This document shows, one piece after another, positions 1 through 9,243 of a stretch of 64,000 nt of DNA. Position 1 is the stretch's first letter; each line of letters starts with the position of its first letter. The DNA comes from Chloroflexota bacterium (GTDB lineage Bacteria; Chloroflexota; Anaerolineae; UBA2200; JACIWT01), in the NCBI GenBank assembly GCA_014360825.1, contig JACIWT010000002.1:140782-204781 (forward strand), written 5' to 3'. Under the pieces are notes generated by a model. The model made no database searches. It worked only from the letters and a program-made list of their open reading frames with translations, and was not told the origin of the DNA. A program made the translations under genes and the position numbers.

Positions 1-1
1 G

Positions 2-838
2 GTACTGCTCGGTATCCTGGCGGTGGCGTTAGATGGCAGCAATGCCTATCTCAATCGGCGCCAGGCACAGAACGCGGCCGATGCGGGGGCGCTGGCCGGG
101 GCGCGGCTGCTGGCCCTGGGTGCCAGTCCAGCCGAGGTAGAGGCAGCGGCCACCGAGTATGCCGTACAGCGCAACGGAGCCGATTCGTGTCAGGTTACCA
201 TTCTCGGCAACACGGTGAGGGTGAGCACTACAAAGCGCACATCCACTTTCTTTGCTGGTGTGGTGGGCATTTCGGAGGTCGAGGCCCTGGCCGAAGCGGC
301 GGCTACTTTCGGAGCCCCGGATAGCGCCGGTGGCCTGCGGCCCATTGCCATCAAGAATTTCCCGTATGTCTATGGGGAGGAATACGCCATCTGGGATGAC
401 AACCCAGATGAAGATCCAAATCCGGAGACCACCCACATCATCGCCGGCAGTTACCGCGGGTGGCTCAATCTGTCCTGTGCCTATCCTGCTTCGTGCAGCG
501 TTGGCAGCGATGACCTCAAGGAGTGGATGGCAAACGGCTACCAGGGCACTGTGCAGGTGGGCTCATGGTTGCGCGGTGATCCTGGGACACGGGCCAGTGT
601 TCTCAAACAGGCGCAGGTAGGAACCGAAGTGATCATCGCCGTGTACGACGATATTCGGAATCTGTACCCGGGCAAAGAGTATTACCACGTGATCAAATTC
701 GCCGTCTTTCACATCACGGAGGTGAAAGCGACGGGGAACCCGAAATATATCGAAGGGCGTTTTATCCGGCACGTCCAGATGGGGAATCCCAGCGGAGGTC
801 CGGATGGCGGTCTAAGGGTGGTGCGGCTCACAAAGTAG
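2..838 (+). CDS. TadE/TadG-like pilus protein, 5' truncated
   Basis: Reading frame open to the left edge, so the gene begins outside the window; a GTG at 23 is internal, because the residues before it continue the membrane helix seen in the intact paralogue that follows. The visible part starts at the end of the N-terminal hydrophobic helix and runs into the conserved motif RRQAQNAADAGALAGA, the signature of the Tad (TadE/TadG-like) N-terminal domain. The remaining 200 residues are an extracytoplasmic domain with two pairs of aromatic-rich motifs and two cysteines (CAYPASC). Proteins of this type are minor pilin-like components anchored in the membrane during Flp/Tad pilus assembly. It is followed after about 80 bp by a close paralogue. 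Family assignment is firm; the exact role (TadE, TadF or TadG) cannot be decided. Confidence 0.8.
   Translation, partial: VLLGILAVALDGSNAYLNRRQAQNAADAGALAGARLLALGASPAEVEAAATEYAVQRNGADSCQVTILGNTVRVSTTKRTSTFFAGVVGISEVEALAEAAATFGAPDSAGGLRPIAIKNFPYVYGEEYAIWDDNPDEDPNPETTHIIAGSYRGWLNLSCAYPASCSVGSDDLKEWMANGYQGTVQVGSWLRGDPGTRASVLKQAQVGTEVIIAVYDDIRNLYPGKEYYHVIKFAVFHITEVKATGNPKYIEGRFIRHVQMGNPSGGPDGGLRVVRLTK
55..125 (+). repeat. Near-identical 71-bp repeat, copy 1
   Basis: These bases match 1049-1119 at 70 of 71 positions (A67 versus G1061). They encode the conserved RRQAQNAADAGALAGARLL segment in the two tandem TadG-like genes. The rest of the two genes has diverged more, so this block is either under strong constraint or kept alike by gene conversion. 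Confidence 0.85.
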
Positions 839-865
839 ACAGTTCACAGACCACCAGATAGCAGA

Positions 866-884
866 GCGGGCAGGGCAAGCCCGC
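866..884 (+). other. Small intercistronic hairpin
   Basis: A 6-bp GC stem (GCGGGC/GCCCGC) with a 7-nt loop sits between the two TadG-like genes. No T-run follows, so it is unlikely to be a full terminator; it may only stabilise or separate the messages. Confidence 0.3.
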
Positions 885-920
885 AACGGAGAATGGCAGG
901 CAACTGCGGAGGTGGTTCTT

Positions 921-1829
921 ATGCGCACAATATCAGATTACCTAATGCGAGGAAGGAGAGGCCAGGTCTGGGTTTTTGTGGCCATATTGATGGTGTGTCT
1001 GCTGGGCATCCTGGCCCTGGCCATTGACGGGGGCAGTGCCTATTTGGCTCGGCGCCAGGCGCAGAACGCGGCCGATGCGGGGGCGCTGGCCGGGGCGCGG
1101 CTGCTGGCCCTGGGTGCCACCCCGGCCGAGGTGGAGGCGGTGGCCACCCAATATGCAGTGCAGCGCAACGGGGCCGATTCGTGCCAGGTTGCCATCGCCG
1201 GCGATACTGTAACGGTAACAGCGACTAAGCACATCGCGATGTACTTCGCGCCCATAGTGGGCATATCGGAAATGACCCCCTCCGCTCGGGCCAAGGCCCG
1301 TTACGGCGCCCCGCAGCAGGTGGATGGGTTGGCCCCCATTGCGGTGAAGGATTTCGCATACGCGCTTAATGAGATCTACACCATCTGGGACGACGATTCC
1401 ATTGAGCCGGACCCGGAGACCACGCACGAGATCGCAGGTAGTTACCGAGGGTGGCTAAATCTGGGGTGTGTTTACCCGGCAAGTTGCAGCACGAGCAACG
1501 ATGACCTGAAAAATTGGATGCTCAATGGCTATCCGGGCTTCATCCTTGCAGGCAGTTGGCTTTACGGCGACCCTGGAACGAGATCCAGTGCCATCCAGCA
1601 AGCCCAGGTGGGCCAAATCTTAAAGGTGGCAGTGTACGATAGCGTGCAGGAACTTTACCCCGGTAAGCCATACTTTCACATCAAGAAATTCGCCGTCTTT
1701 GAGGTCACCGAGGTGATCCCCACTGGTTTCCCTAAAGGTATTCGTGGCAAATTCATCCGCAGCGTGGATATCGGTGAATTGGGGGGCACATCCGACGGCG
1801 GTCTGCGGGTGGTCAAATTAGTGCAATAG
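921..1829 (+). CDS. TadE/TadG-like pilus protein (paralogue 2)
   Basis: Intact 302-residue paralogue of the preceding gene. The ATG at 921 is preferred over the in-frame GTG at 912 because the Shine-Dalgarno sequence (GGAGGT, about 908-913) overlaps that GTG and lies 8 bp before the ATG. A short basic N-terminus (MRGRRGQ) precedes one hydrophobic helix (about residues 15-35) and then the Tad-domain motif LARRQAQNAADAGALAGA. The C-terminal 200 residues are predicted to lie outside the membrane and keep the CVYPASC cysteine pair and the GSYRGWLNL motif of the first copy. The protein probably serves as a membrane-anchored minor pilin or assembly factor of the Tad system encoded directly downstream. 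No SpeI/Ig or VWA domain of long TadG proteins is visible. Confidence 0.85.
   Translation: MRTISDYLMRGRRGQVWVFVAILMVCLLGILALAIDGGSAYLARRQAQNAADAGALAGARLLALGATPAEVEAVATQYAVQRNGADSCQVAIAGDTVTVTATKHIAMYFAPIVGISEMTPSARAKARYGAPQQVDGLAPIAVKDFAYALNEIYTIWDDDSIEPDPETTHEIAGSYRGWLNLGCVYPASCSTSNDDLKNWMLNGYPGFILAGSWLYGDPGTRSSAIQQAQVGQILKVAVYDSVQELYPGKPYFHIKKFAVFEVTEVIPTGFPKGIRGKFIRSVDIGELGGTSDGGLRVVKLVQ
1049..1119 (+). repeat. Near-identical 71-bp repeat, copy 2
   Basis: Partner of 55-125, with a constant offset of 994 bp and one mismatch. It marks the best-conserved part of the tandem TadG-like duplication. Confidence 0.85.
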
Positions 1830-1838
1830 GAGCGAGCG

Positions 1839-2600
1839 ATGGGACAGCGAAAGGGTTGTCTTTGGATCACAGCAGGCATCATCACGGCACTCATCGCGGG
1901 CGTAACCGCTTTCGTTGTCGTGTTCCAAGCGACGGCACAGCGTCCAGCCACGCCCGAGATACCGATGACCGAGGTGGTGGTGGCGCGACGGAGCATAGCC
2001 CCCAGGACGGTCATTGACCTGGAGGCCATCGAGATGCGTTCGTTGCCGGCGGATTCAGTGCCTGAGGGCGCAGTGCAAAGTCTGGAGGAAGCCAACGGCA
2101 AGATGGCCATAGTTGGGCTCTCGCCGGGCGAAGTATTGCTCTCTCACCGGCTGGCGGACCCTACCAAGGCAGGCGCGAATGTGGCCATCGTGATGGACGA
2201 GGATCGGGTAGCCGTTGCCTTCCCGGTCAGCGACCTGATGAGCCGCATCGGTATGTTGCAGCCTGGCGATCGAGTCGACATCCTTTACTCTATCCTCATG
2301 AAACAGGATGAGGGGAGTGAAGGAGAACAAGTTACATTCGCCGCCTTGCAGAATGTAGAGGTGGCAGCGATCATTCGGCCGCCTGCCCCAGAGGGCTCCA
2401 CACAGGCACAAGCACCATCGGCTCTTGTGTTCGCCCTCGACCCGCAAGATGCGTTGGTCTTGAAATACTTAGAGGATGCGGGAGGCATTGTGGACTTGGT
2501 TGTTCGCTCGCCGACCCGAGAGCAACCCTTCGACACGGTGCCCGTACATAAGGATTACCTGAGCGACCGTTATCGGATACGACTTCCCCAGAACCCTTGA
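1839..2600 (+). CDS. rcpC: Flp pilus assembly protein RcpC/CpaB
   Basis: 253 residues. ATG at 1839 follows AGGAG after 9 bp of spacing from the upstream stop. One N-terminal membrane helix (about residues 8-32) is followed by a SAF domain (about 45-107, with VVVARRSIAPRTVIDLEAIE and the LSPGEVLLSHRL edge strand) and then the RcpC domain (about 115-225), containing VAVAFPVSD and LQPGDRVDILYS. RcpC/CpaB proteins are periplasmic or cell-wall-side partners of the pilus channel; in diderm bacteria they contact the secretin. No secretin gene is visible here, which suits a monoderm cell where RcpC may act at the wall. The gene lies between the TadG-like proteins and TadZ in one operon. Confidence 0.9.
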   Translation: MGQRKGCLWITAGIITALIAGVTAFVVVFQATAQRPATPEIPMTEVVVARRSIAPRTVIDLEAIEMRSLPADSVPEGAVQSLEEANGKMAIVGLSPGEVLLSHRLADPTKAGANVAIVMDEDRVAVAFPVSDLMSRIGMLQPGDRVDILYSILMKQDEGSEGEQVTFAALQNVEVAAIIRPPAPEGSTQAQAPSALVFALDPQDALVLKYLEDAGGIVDLVVRSPTREQPFDTVPVHKDYLSDRYRIRLPQNP

Positions 2601-2622
2601 TGACGAATTGAGGCAATAAGCC

Positions 2623-3804
2623 ATGGCTAAGCGGATATTACTCGTGGATGACGACCCACAAATATTGCAGACCGTGCCGCCAGCCCTTCAGGAAGCGGGC
2701 TACGAGGTGAGCACTTCTCCCAATGGCAGAAATGCACTGTTAACCATCCACCAAAGTTTGCCGGACTTGGTCATTGCGGGGGCCTTGTTGCCCGACGTGG
2801 ATGGTCTCGAACTCTGTCGGCGCCTGCGTAGTTCCGGGGAGACAGCCCACGTGCCCGTGCTCATACTGGGCGCGGGAGCAGATGTAGAGGACAAGGTGGC
2901 TGCTTTTGAGGCTGGCGCAACCGACTATATGACAAAGCCTTTGGCTATAGAGGAACTGGTGGCGCGAGTCAATGCAGCCCTGCGTCGAAGGCCAGGACTG
3001 CAGGGTCGAGTGATCGCGTTCCTCGGATCCAAAGGCGGCGTGGGTACGACCACACTGGTCACCAATACCGCTGTGGCGCTTCGCAAGCGCACTAAGGGGC
3101 GGGTGATTTTGGCTGACACAAGCGTGCAACTGGGAGACGTAGGCATTTTCCTGAACCTGACTTCGCGTCGTACCATCGCTGACCTGGCACCACGTACAGG
3201 AGAACTTGACTCCGAGTTGGTCAGCGCTATGCTAACTGAGCATGCTTCTGGGGTGCGTGTCCTGTTGGGGGCTCCCTGGAACCCCGCAGCGAAAATGATC
3301 GACCCCATGCATTTGCGAAAAATCTTGGTCACCCTTCGTGATATGTGCGACTATTTGATCTTGGACACGTGGCCAGTCTTGGACCGCACCACGGTCTCCG
3401 TGTTGGAATTCAGTTACCGGGTGGTGTACGTCATCGCACCCGAGATGTCTTCTTTGCGCAACGCGCGGATCTTCCTGGATGCCGCTCCCGCCCTCGGGTG
3501 CCCTCAAGAGAGGATTATCCTGGCATTGAACCGCTATCCTCGCCGAGGGGGCATCCAGTTGCGAGAGATTGAGAAAGCGCTGCAGCGCAAGATCACGGTG
3601 CAGATTCCAGATGACGACGCGCTCGTTACCAGCGCGGCGAATCGGGGCGTGCCCGTGGTGATGAGCAGCCATCGCAGCCGAGTGGCAGCGGCTATTAATA
3701 ACTTGGCTCTTTCTTTGATGGCAGAGGCCAAACCATCTGTGAGTCGTTCTGCGCCGCAGAAGGCGGTTGCACCCCAGCGCAAGCGTTTCTTTGGCTGGTT
3801 GTGA
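2623..3804 (+). CDS. tadZ: TadZ/CpaE: pseudo-receiver plus MinD-like ATPase
   Basis: 393 residues. An N-terminal response-regulator-like domain (about 3-122) keeps the acidic DDD (9-11) and the MTKPL lysine, but the phospho-acceptor aspartate is Gly53 and the switch Thr is also missing, so it is probably not phosphorylated. A MinD/ParA-type ATPase domain (about 128-350) follows, with the deviant P-loop KGGVGTTT. TadZ proteins place the Tad machinery at a cell site and dock the TadA ATPase. The C-terminus ends in a basic tail (KRFFGWL). The gene is followed at once by the prepilin peptidase gene, whose start lies 13 bp downstream. Family assignment is secure; polar localisation is known for the family, not shown here. 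Confidence 0.9.
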   Translation: MAKRILLVDDDPQILQTVPPALQEAGYEVSTSPNGRNALLTIHQSLPDLVIAGALLPDVDGLELCRRLRSSGETAHVPVLILGAGADVEDKVAAFEAGATDYMTKPLAIEELVARVNAALRRRPGLQGRVIAFLGSKGGVGTTTLVTNTAVALRKRTKGRVILADTSVQLGDVGIFLNLTSRRTIADLAPRTGELDSELVSAMLTEHASGVRVLLGAPWNPAAKMIDPMHLRKILVTLRDMCDYLILDTWPVLDRTTVSVLEFSYRVVYVIAPEMSSLRNARIFLDAAPALGCPQERIILALNRYPRRGGIQLREIEKALQRKITVQIPDDDALVTSAANRGVPVVMSSHRSRVAAAINNLALSLMAEAKPSVSRSAPQKAVAPQRKRFFGWL

Positions 3805-3817
3805 GCGGAGGTGCAAG

Positions 3818-4534
3818 GTGCTGTGGCCGTGCTGGGTAGCCCTAGGGTTGGTGTTGGGCAGCCTTATCAACTGGGTGGCGGATCATCTGGCGCAGCATTA
3901 TCTTAGCCAGACTGATTCGCCATCGAAGACCACTGCTGCTCCACGACTGGACATTACCTCGCTGCGCGTGATTTGGCTATGGATGCAGCGTTCTACCGAC
4001 TTCCGGGCGATCCCTAGGCTACAGCGCCGGCTCCTGGTGGAGTTGACTATCATCGCCGTTTGTGTGTATCTGTGGAGACAGTTCGGCGCTTCACCAGAGT
4101 TCGTTGCTCTCCTGGCCTATGCCGGCCTGTTTTCTGTGATCTTCGTAGTGGATGCGGAAACCGGCTTTGTCCCGAACCTGGTGCTCGGTGCTGGGGCGAT
4201 CATCGCGTTGACTCTGCGTCTCGCCTATTCAGCGCTCCCGGTAAGCAGCGCACTCTTAGGGGCGGTGGTGGGTTTCACCTTGTTTCTGCCGCTGGCCCTG
4301 ATCCGTAAGGGGGTTATGGGAGCTGGGGATATCAAATTGGCCGGACTCATCGGCCTTGTGGTAGGGTTCCCAGGTGTCATTACTGCGCTGGCTATGGGCG
4401 TGGTTCTGGGCGGCCTTGGTGCACTGATCCTCATGTTGAGTGGAGCCAAACGACGACATGACTACATGCCGTACGCACCATATTTGGCCGTAGGGTGTAT
4501 GGTGACCTTGCTCCGGGGGGCAGCGATTTTCTGA
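3818..4534 (+). CDS. Prepilin peptidase (TadV/CpaA type, A24 family)
   Basis: About 238 residues. GTG at 3818 is chosen because a GGAGGTGC ribosome-binding site lies just upstream; an earlier in-frame start at 3767 would run back into tadZ. The protein is polytopic. The two catalytic aspartates of type IV prepilin peptidases are visible: one in VVDAETGFVPN and one in the GxGD signature, here GAGDIKL. The cysteine-rich methyltransferase-type cytoplasmic insert of PilD is missing, as in TadV. It would cleave the leader peptides of Flp pilin and of pseudopilins. No Flp pilin gene is in the window, so the main pilin is probably encoded upstream or elsewhere. Confidence 0.88.
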   Translation: MLWPCWVALGLVLGSLINWVADHLAQHYLSQTDSPSKTTAAPRLDITSLRVIWLWMQRSTDFRAIPRLQRRLLVELTIIAVCVYLWRQFGASPEFVALLAYAGLFSVIFVVDAETGFVPNLVLGAGAIIALTLRLAYSALPVSSALLGAVVGFTLFLPLALIRKGVMGAGDIKLAGLIGLVVGFPGVITALAMGVVLGGLGALILMLSGAKRRHDYMPYAPYLAVGCMVTLLRGAAIF

Positions 4535-4559
4535 CTATGCGTCTGTAGGTGAGTGTAAC

Positions 4560-5522
4560 ATGGTGTGGATCGCAATCACAATCGGGGTCATGTTCCTCCT
4601 CTCTGTTTTGGCATTGTTCGTCGGTATCTGGCAGGTAGAACAGGGACAGGAGACCGCAGAGGCCAGATTGCGGGCTTACATAATAGAGTCCATCCGGCCC
4701 ACGGTAACCCCTCGAGAACAAGGTTCATCTGGCAAGACCATTTTGGGCCGCCTGATTGCTCGTTTCAGGAGAAGCGGTGGCACCTCGGCTGTGGCTCGCT
4801 CCCTTGCCCTGGCCAATGTGCCCTTGAAAAGCCATGAGTTTTACCTGCTGCGAGTTGGTTGCGCACTGCTGGGCTTCGTGCTGGCTTTGGCCCTGACCAG
4901 ACAGTGGCCTATCGCCATGGTGGCCGCCTTTCTGACTTCGTTTCTTCCGGAGATGTATGTGAGCAACAGACACAAGAAACGCCACCGTGCGTTCCAAGAG
5001 CAACTGGTGGATGTGCTCACCCTGATTGTGGGCTCTTTGCGGGGTGGCTACGGCCTCACCCAGGCGCTCTCTCTGGTAGCACAGGAGATGCCACCCCCAG
5101 CCTCGGAGGAATTCGGGCGCGTCGTCCGGGAAACAGCCCTGGGCCTTTCCACGGAGCAGGCGCTACTGAATCTGGCCCAACGAATGGAGAGTGACGACCT
5201 GGACCTGGTTGTTACTGCTATCAATATACAACGCACTACTGGCGGCAATCTAGCAGAAATCTTGGACACCATCATTGGAACCATCCGAGAACGGATCCGT
5301 TTGAAAGGTCAGTTGAAAGCCTTGACCGCCCAGCAGTCTCTCACTCGTTATATTCTGACTGGTCTGCCTGTTGCCTTGACCATGATCATGTATGTGCTGA
5401 ATCCGGGGTATGTGAGTGGCATGTTCCAACCGGGATGGCCGATGCTCATCCCTATCGGAGCAGCTATATCGGTGGTGACAGGCTTCATCATTATGGGGAA
5501 GATAATGCAGATCGAGGCCTGA
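4560..5522 (+). CDS. tadB: TadB-like type II secretion F-domain protein
   Basis: 320 residues. Membrane helices lie near residues 3-25, 95-130 and 270-320, with the T2SSF domain in between (about 145-270), containing FQEQLVDVLTLIVGSLRGGYGL and the ERIRLKGQLKALTAQ segment typical of TadB. TadB and TadC form the inner-membrane platform on which the TadA ATPase acts to extrude the pilus. The next gene is the paired TadC. Confidence 0.9.
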   Translation: MVWIAITIGVMFLLSVLALFVGIWQVEQGQETAEARLRAYIIESIRPTVTPREQGSSGKTILGRLIARFRRSGGTSAVARSLALANVPLKSHEFYLLRVGCALLGFVLALALTRQWPIAMVAAFLTSFLPEMYVSNRHKKRHRAFQEQLVDVLTLIVGSLRGGYGLTQALSLVAQEMPPPASEEFGRVVRETALGLSTEQALLNLAQRMESDDLDLVVTAINIQRTTGGNLAEILDTIIGTIRERIRLKGQLKALTAQQSLTRYILTGLPVALTMIMYVLNPGYVSGMFQPGWPMLIPIGAAISVVTGFIIMGKIMQIEA

Positions 5523-5546
5523 GTCATACGGAGAGAGGACGGTGCT

Positions 5547-6473
5547 GTGTTTGGAACGTCGTTCGTGATCAGCATTTTAGTAGCCGTAAGTGTTTTTCTG
5601 CTGCTTGTGGGACTCCGCCTAGGTCAGTCGGAAGAACCGCCTGCGGAGAGGCTGAAGCGCCTGAGCCAGGCCGAGGACCCTCTGACAGAGGTGGAGTTAA
5701 CCAAGCCATTCTATCAGCGGGTACTCAAGCCATTTCTGACCCGGTATTTGCAAGCGCTCGGACGACTGGCACCCAAACGCAACATTGATAGTCTCCGACA
5801 CGCGCTCGCTACCGCTGGCCACCCTTTTGATTTGGGGGCGATGGATTTCCTGGGGTTGAAAGTGCTGCTGACAGTCAGTGTCGGGTCGCTGGCGATGTTC
5901 ATCCTCTTCGTCCGCCAACGTCTTTCCTTCGCGCCAATTGGTGCACTGCTGGCGGCAATGGTGGCGTTTTTGCTCCCCGACCTCTGGCTTCGTCTCCGGA
6001 TCCGCAGCCGTAAGGCGGAGATAAGACGCTCGCTGCCCGATGCCTTGGATATGTTGACCATTTGTGTGGATGCTGGGGAAGGCTTCGACAGCGCCCTGCG
6101 CAAGATCAGCCAGAAGTGGAACAATGCACTGGCCATGGAATTCGGGAGGATAGTGGCCGAGATTGGGGTGGGGAGAACACGTCGCGAGGCTTTTCGGAAC
6201 ATGGCTCGCCGGGTAGATGTGGAGGAAGTATCCAGTTTCGTGGCCGTCCTTCTGCAGGCCGATCAGTTGGGGCTGAGCGTTTCCAGGGTGCTTCACGCTC
6301 AGTCGGAGCAGCTGAGAGTGAGGCGATGGCAGCAGGCAGAAGAACATGCTCGCCGGATACCCATCTTACTGCTGTTTCCGCTGATTTTCATGATCTTTCC
6401 GGCAGTGCTGGCGGTGACCATCGGGCCAGCCATTCCAGCCATCGTGGAAGCATTCGCTGAACTGGCGCACTGA
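5547..6473 (+). CDS. tadC: TadC-like type II secretion F-domain protein
   Basis: 308 residues, GTG start at 5547 with GAGAGAGGA upstream. N-terminal helix, two central helices (about 100-150), a T2SSF domain (about 160-285) with the motif RRSLPDALDMLTICVDAGEGF, and a C-terminal helix. It is the second membrane platform protein of the Tad machine and pairs with the TadB encoded 25 bp upstream. Confidence 0.9.
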   Translation: MFGTSFVISILVAVSVFLLLVGLRLGQSEEPPAERLKRLSQAEDPLTEVELTKPFYQRVLKPFLTRYLQALGRLAPKRNIDSLRHALATAGHPFDLGAMDFLGLKVLLTVSVGSLAMFILFVRQRLSFAPIGALLAAMVAFLLPDLWLRLRIRSRKAEIRRSLPDALDMLTICVDAGEGFDSALRKISQKWNNALAMEFGRIVAEIGVGRTRREAFRNMARRVDVEEVSSFVAVLLQADQLGLSVSRVLHAQSEQLRVRRWQQAEEHARRIPILLLFPLIFMIFPAVLAVTIGPAIPAIVEAFAELAH

Positions 6474-6511
6474 CATACTGTTGATCACGCGAAATTTGGA
6501 GAGAAAAACAC

Positions 6512-7834
6512 GTGAACGAGACAACCTGGCAACCGGAAGAGGATCAGGCCTTTGTGAACGGGGTGCGGAGTTTGCAAAGGGGTGATTTCCAAACTGCGAT
6601 CACGCTGTTCTCAGATCTCAGTAGCAAACACCCCGAGAATGAGGAGGTGCGCACCCTGCTGCAAGAGGCCCAGATGAAGATGTCACTGATAAGGTTCGAC
6701 GCGCGCCGGGTCATCGCTTCGGACATACCGCGCTTTTTGAGGAAGTTGATTGTACTCCTGGCTGCAGTGGATGTGATATTGTACTTGACCGTGGCGATGA
6801 CCACTTTTTACCAGCGGAACGTGGTACCACAGTCGCTGATAGTGCAAGCCGCCTCCGAGCAAAGAGACCTTCTTTCGCAGGCGGAGCGGTATATGGCATC
6901 TGGTGACTACACTAACGCGATCCAGACCTTCGAGACGCTGTTGCAAAAATATCCGGGACACACCGCCGCTCAAGAGGGCCTGGCCGCAGCAGAAAAGGCA
7001 CAGAAATTGCAGTCTTTGTACACCCAAGCACTGCAAGAGCAAGAAGAGGGACGTTTGAGGGAAGCCCTGACGCATCTGCAAGAGATCGCGACTATCCAGA
7101 GTTTTTATCGCGATGTTGAACAGCGTATCACCGTCATCCAACAGCAACTGGTGCTGCAAGCCCTGATGGAACAAGCCCAAGGTGCTTATGAAGCGGCGGA
7201 GTGGGCTACACTGGCCACAATATGCCAAGAGATCCGCCAAGTGAACCCGGAGCACGAAAAGACGAAAGTGAACGATTGGCTTTTCGCAAGTTACCTGGGT
7301 CAAGGGCAAGGCAAAATTGCGATTGCGGGCACGGATATCTCGCTGGTTGAGGAGGCGCTGGACTTCTTTGAGAAAGCCCTGGTGCTGCGACCTCTCCATC
7401 CGGAAGCCTCGACCGAGCGCTATCTTGCCCAAGCGTACCTGGCTGCCTTGAAGTCATTGTCCGAAGGCCAGAACGAGCGAGCCGCGCAATTTCTGGAACG
7501 CGTTATCGGTCAGCGCACCGATTACGCGGGTGGCTGGGCCAGAAGGCTGTACCTGGAATCTTGCATCAAAGCGAGCGAGGACTACATAGGAACGGAAAAT
7601 TATGAACTTGCAGTGTCTCTGCTTCGCAAAGCGTTGAGTATCGTCTCCGGCTCGGAGGAGGTGCAAAACTGGGAGGAGTTCCAGGAACAAGTAGCCTTGG
7701 GTGATGAATTGGTAGCCGAGGGATCTCTGAGCGAAGCGGTAGCGGCTTACCAGGCCGCAGTGGACCAAATTCGCATCGTGGGAACCATGGAGCACGCTTC
7801 TGACAACGGAGATTTCGGGTTGGCAGGGAGGTAA
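6512..7834 (+). CDS. Membrane-anchored TPR protein of the Tad locus
   Basis: 440 residues, GTG start. TPR-like helical repeats lie both before and after one membrane helix (about residues 72-96). The N-terminal repeat is SLQRGDFQTAITLFSDL; further repeats include ASGDYTNAIQTFETLLQKYPG and GRLREALTHLQEI. This arrangement suggests a scaffold that spans the membrane, similar in role to the TPR lipoprotein TadD of other Tad loci, although it has no lipobox. It lies between tadC and tadA and ends 2 bp before the tadA start, so it is almost certainly translated with the pilus genes. Specific function unknown. Confidence 0.75.
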   Translation: MNETTWQPEEDQAFVNGVRSLQRGDFQTAITLFSDLSSKHPENEEVRTLLQEAQMKMSLIRFDARRVIASDIPRFLRKLIVLLAAVDVILYLTVAMTTFYQRNVVPQSLIVQAASEQRDLLSQAERYMASGDYTNAIQTFETLLQKYPGHTAAQEGLAAAEKAQKLQSLYTQALQEQEEGRLREALTHLQEIATIQSFYRDVEQRITVIQQQLVLQALMEQAQGAYEAAEWATLATICQEIRQVNPEHEKTKVNDWLFASYLGQGQGKIAIAGTDISLVEEALDFFEKALVLRPLHPEASTERYLAQAYLAALKSLSEGQNERAAQFLERVIGQRTDYAGGWARRLYLESCIKASEDYIGTENYELAVSLLRKALSIVSGSEEVQNWEEFQEQVALGDELVAEGSLSEAVAAYQAAVDQIRIVGTMEHASDNGDFGLAGR

Positions 7835-7836
7835 CA

Positions 7837-9243
7837 GTGAGTTCGAAAGAGTGGGAAGGTTTGCCAATTATAGATATTGATGCGCTGGAGGTGGAACCAG
7901 AGCCCCTGGAGCAAAAAGGCGATGAGGATCTGGTGGGCGAATTCCCGCTGCCTGGCGAACGCGCAGGTGTTTTGGAGAAATTCAAAAATAGCGTGCGGGA
8001 TGCGTTGCTGGCAGAATTGGATTCGCAGGTGGATTTGACCGACGAAAAGGCGGTCCATACGGCTCTGCGACGCGCCTATCCCACCGTACTTGAACATCAG
8101 GACATCGTCCTCAGCCGTTCGGAGCGGGTGCGCCTGTTCCAGCAGGTCGTGGCGGAGATCCTCGGCTACGGCCCCATCGAGCCGCTATTACATGACCATA
8201 GCGTGACCGAAATTATGGTGAACGGGCCCAAAGCCGTGTACGTGGAACGCAATGGCAAGATCTATAAGACCGACATCACTTTCGAAAATGAAGATCACGT
8301 GATGCGGATCATCGAGCGGATCGTTGGGCCTATCGGACGCCGAGTGGACGAGAGTTCGCCGATGGTAGATGCCCGACTGCCGGATGGCTCGCGCGTCAAT
8401 GCCACTATCCCACCGCTCTCGCTCATCGGCCCGGTGCTGACCATCCGCAAGTTTGCGGTAATTCCCTATACAGACGAAGATCTGATTAGGTTCGGCACTA
8501 TGAGCCGTGAGTTCGCTGAGTTTCTGAAGGCGTGTGTCAAAGCCCGGCTGAACATCTTGATCTCAGGTGGCACAGGCACAGGAAAGACTACTCTCCTCAA
8601 CGTCGTCTCGGGTTATGTGCCCAACGACGAACGTATCATCACGATCGAGGACGCAGCGGAATTGCAACTCAAGCAGGAGCATGTGGTGCGCCTGGAAGCG
8701 CGTCCGCCAAATATCGAGGGCAAGGGTCAGGTGACAATTCGGGACCTGGTTATCAACGCCTTGCGTATGCGGCCTGACCGAATCATCGTTGGAGAGGTGC
8801 GCGGAGGAGAGGCCCTCGATATGTTGCAGGCGATGAACACCGGGCATGATGGTAGCCTAAGCACGCTTCACGCCAACGGACCCCGTGATGCTCTCAGGCG
8901 GTTGGAGACAATGGTGCTTATGTCGGGCATGCAATTGCCGCTGCGCGCCGTGCGGGAACAGATGGCCTCAGCCATTGATCTCATCGTTCATCTCGAGCGT
9001 CTCAAGGATGGATCGCGCCGGGTCGTGCAGGCCACAGAGGTAGAGGGTATGGAAGGCGATGCGGTCGTAACACAGGATATTTTCGCCTTTGAGATGAAAG
9101 GTATCCGCGATGGGCGCATTATCGGCGAATTAAAGCCTACTGGTATCCGCCCCAAGTTTGCGGAGAAGATGGAAGAGCGCGATGTACACCTCCCCGCGTC
9201 GATTTTCGGCTTCGATCTTGACCTAAGGGAGCGGCGGGAGTGA
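7837..9243 (+). CDS. cpaF: TadA/CpaF secretion ATPase
   Basis: 468 residues, GTG start at 7837 with GGGAGG upstream. It belongs to the type II/IV secretion (PilT-like, GspE/VirB11) ATPase family: an N-terminal domain of about 150 residues, then the conserved [18 protein letters not shown] segment, a Walker A motif ([12 protein letters not shown], about 245-256), a Walker B region ([21 protein letters not shown]) and a His-box ([16 protein letters not shown]). It powers Tad pilus assembly and perhaps retraction. There is an ATGA-like overlap with the next gene (GTGA, 4 bp), so the DUF192 gene is translationally coupled. Confidence 0.95.
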   Translation: MSSKEWEGLPIIDIDALEVEPEPLEQKGDEDLVGEFPLPGERAGVLEKFKNSVRDALLAELDSQVDLTDEKAVHTALRRAYPTVLEHQDIVLSRSERVRLFQQVVAEILGYGPIEPLLHDHSVTEIMVNGPKAVYVERNGKIYKTDITFENEDHVMRIIERIVGPIGRRVDESSPMVDARLPDGSRVNATIPPLSLIGPVLTIRKFAVIPYTDEDLIRFGTMSREFAEFLKACVKARLNILISGGTGTGKTTLLNVVSGYVPNDERIITIEDAAELQLKQEHVVRLEARPPNIEGKGQVTIRDLVINALRMRPDRIIVGEVRGGEALDMLQAMNTGHDGSLSTLHANGPRDALRRLETMVLMSGMQLPLRAVREQMASAIDLIVHLERLKDGSRRVVQATEVEGMEGDAVVTQDIFAFEMKGIRDGRIIGELKPTGIRPKFAEKMEERDVHLPASIFGFDLDLRERRE

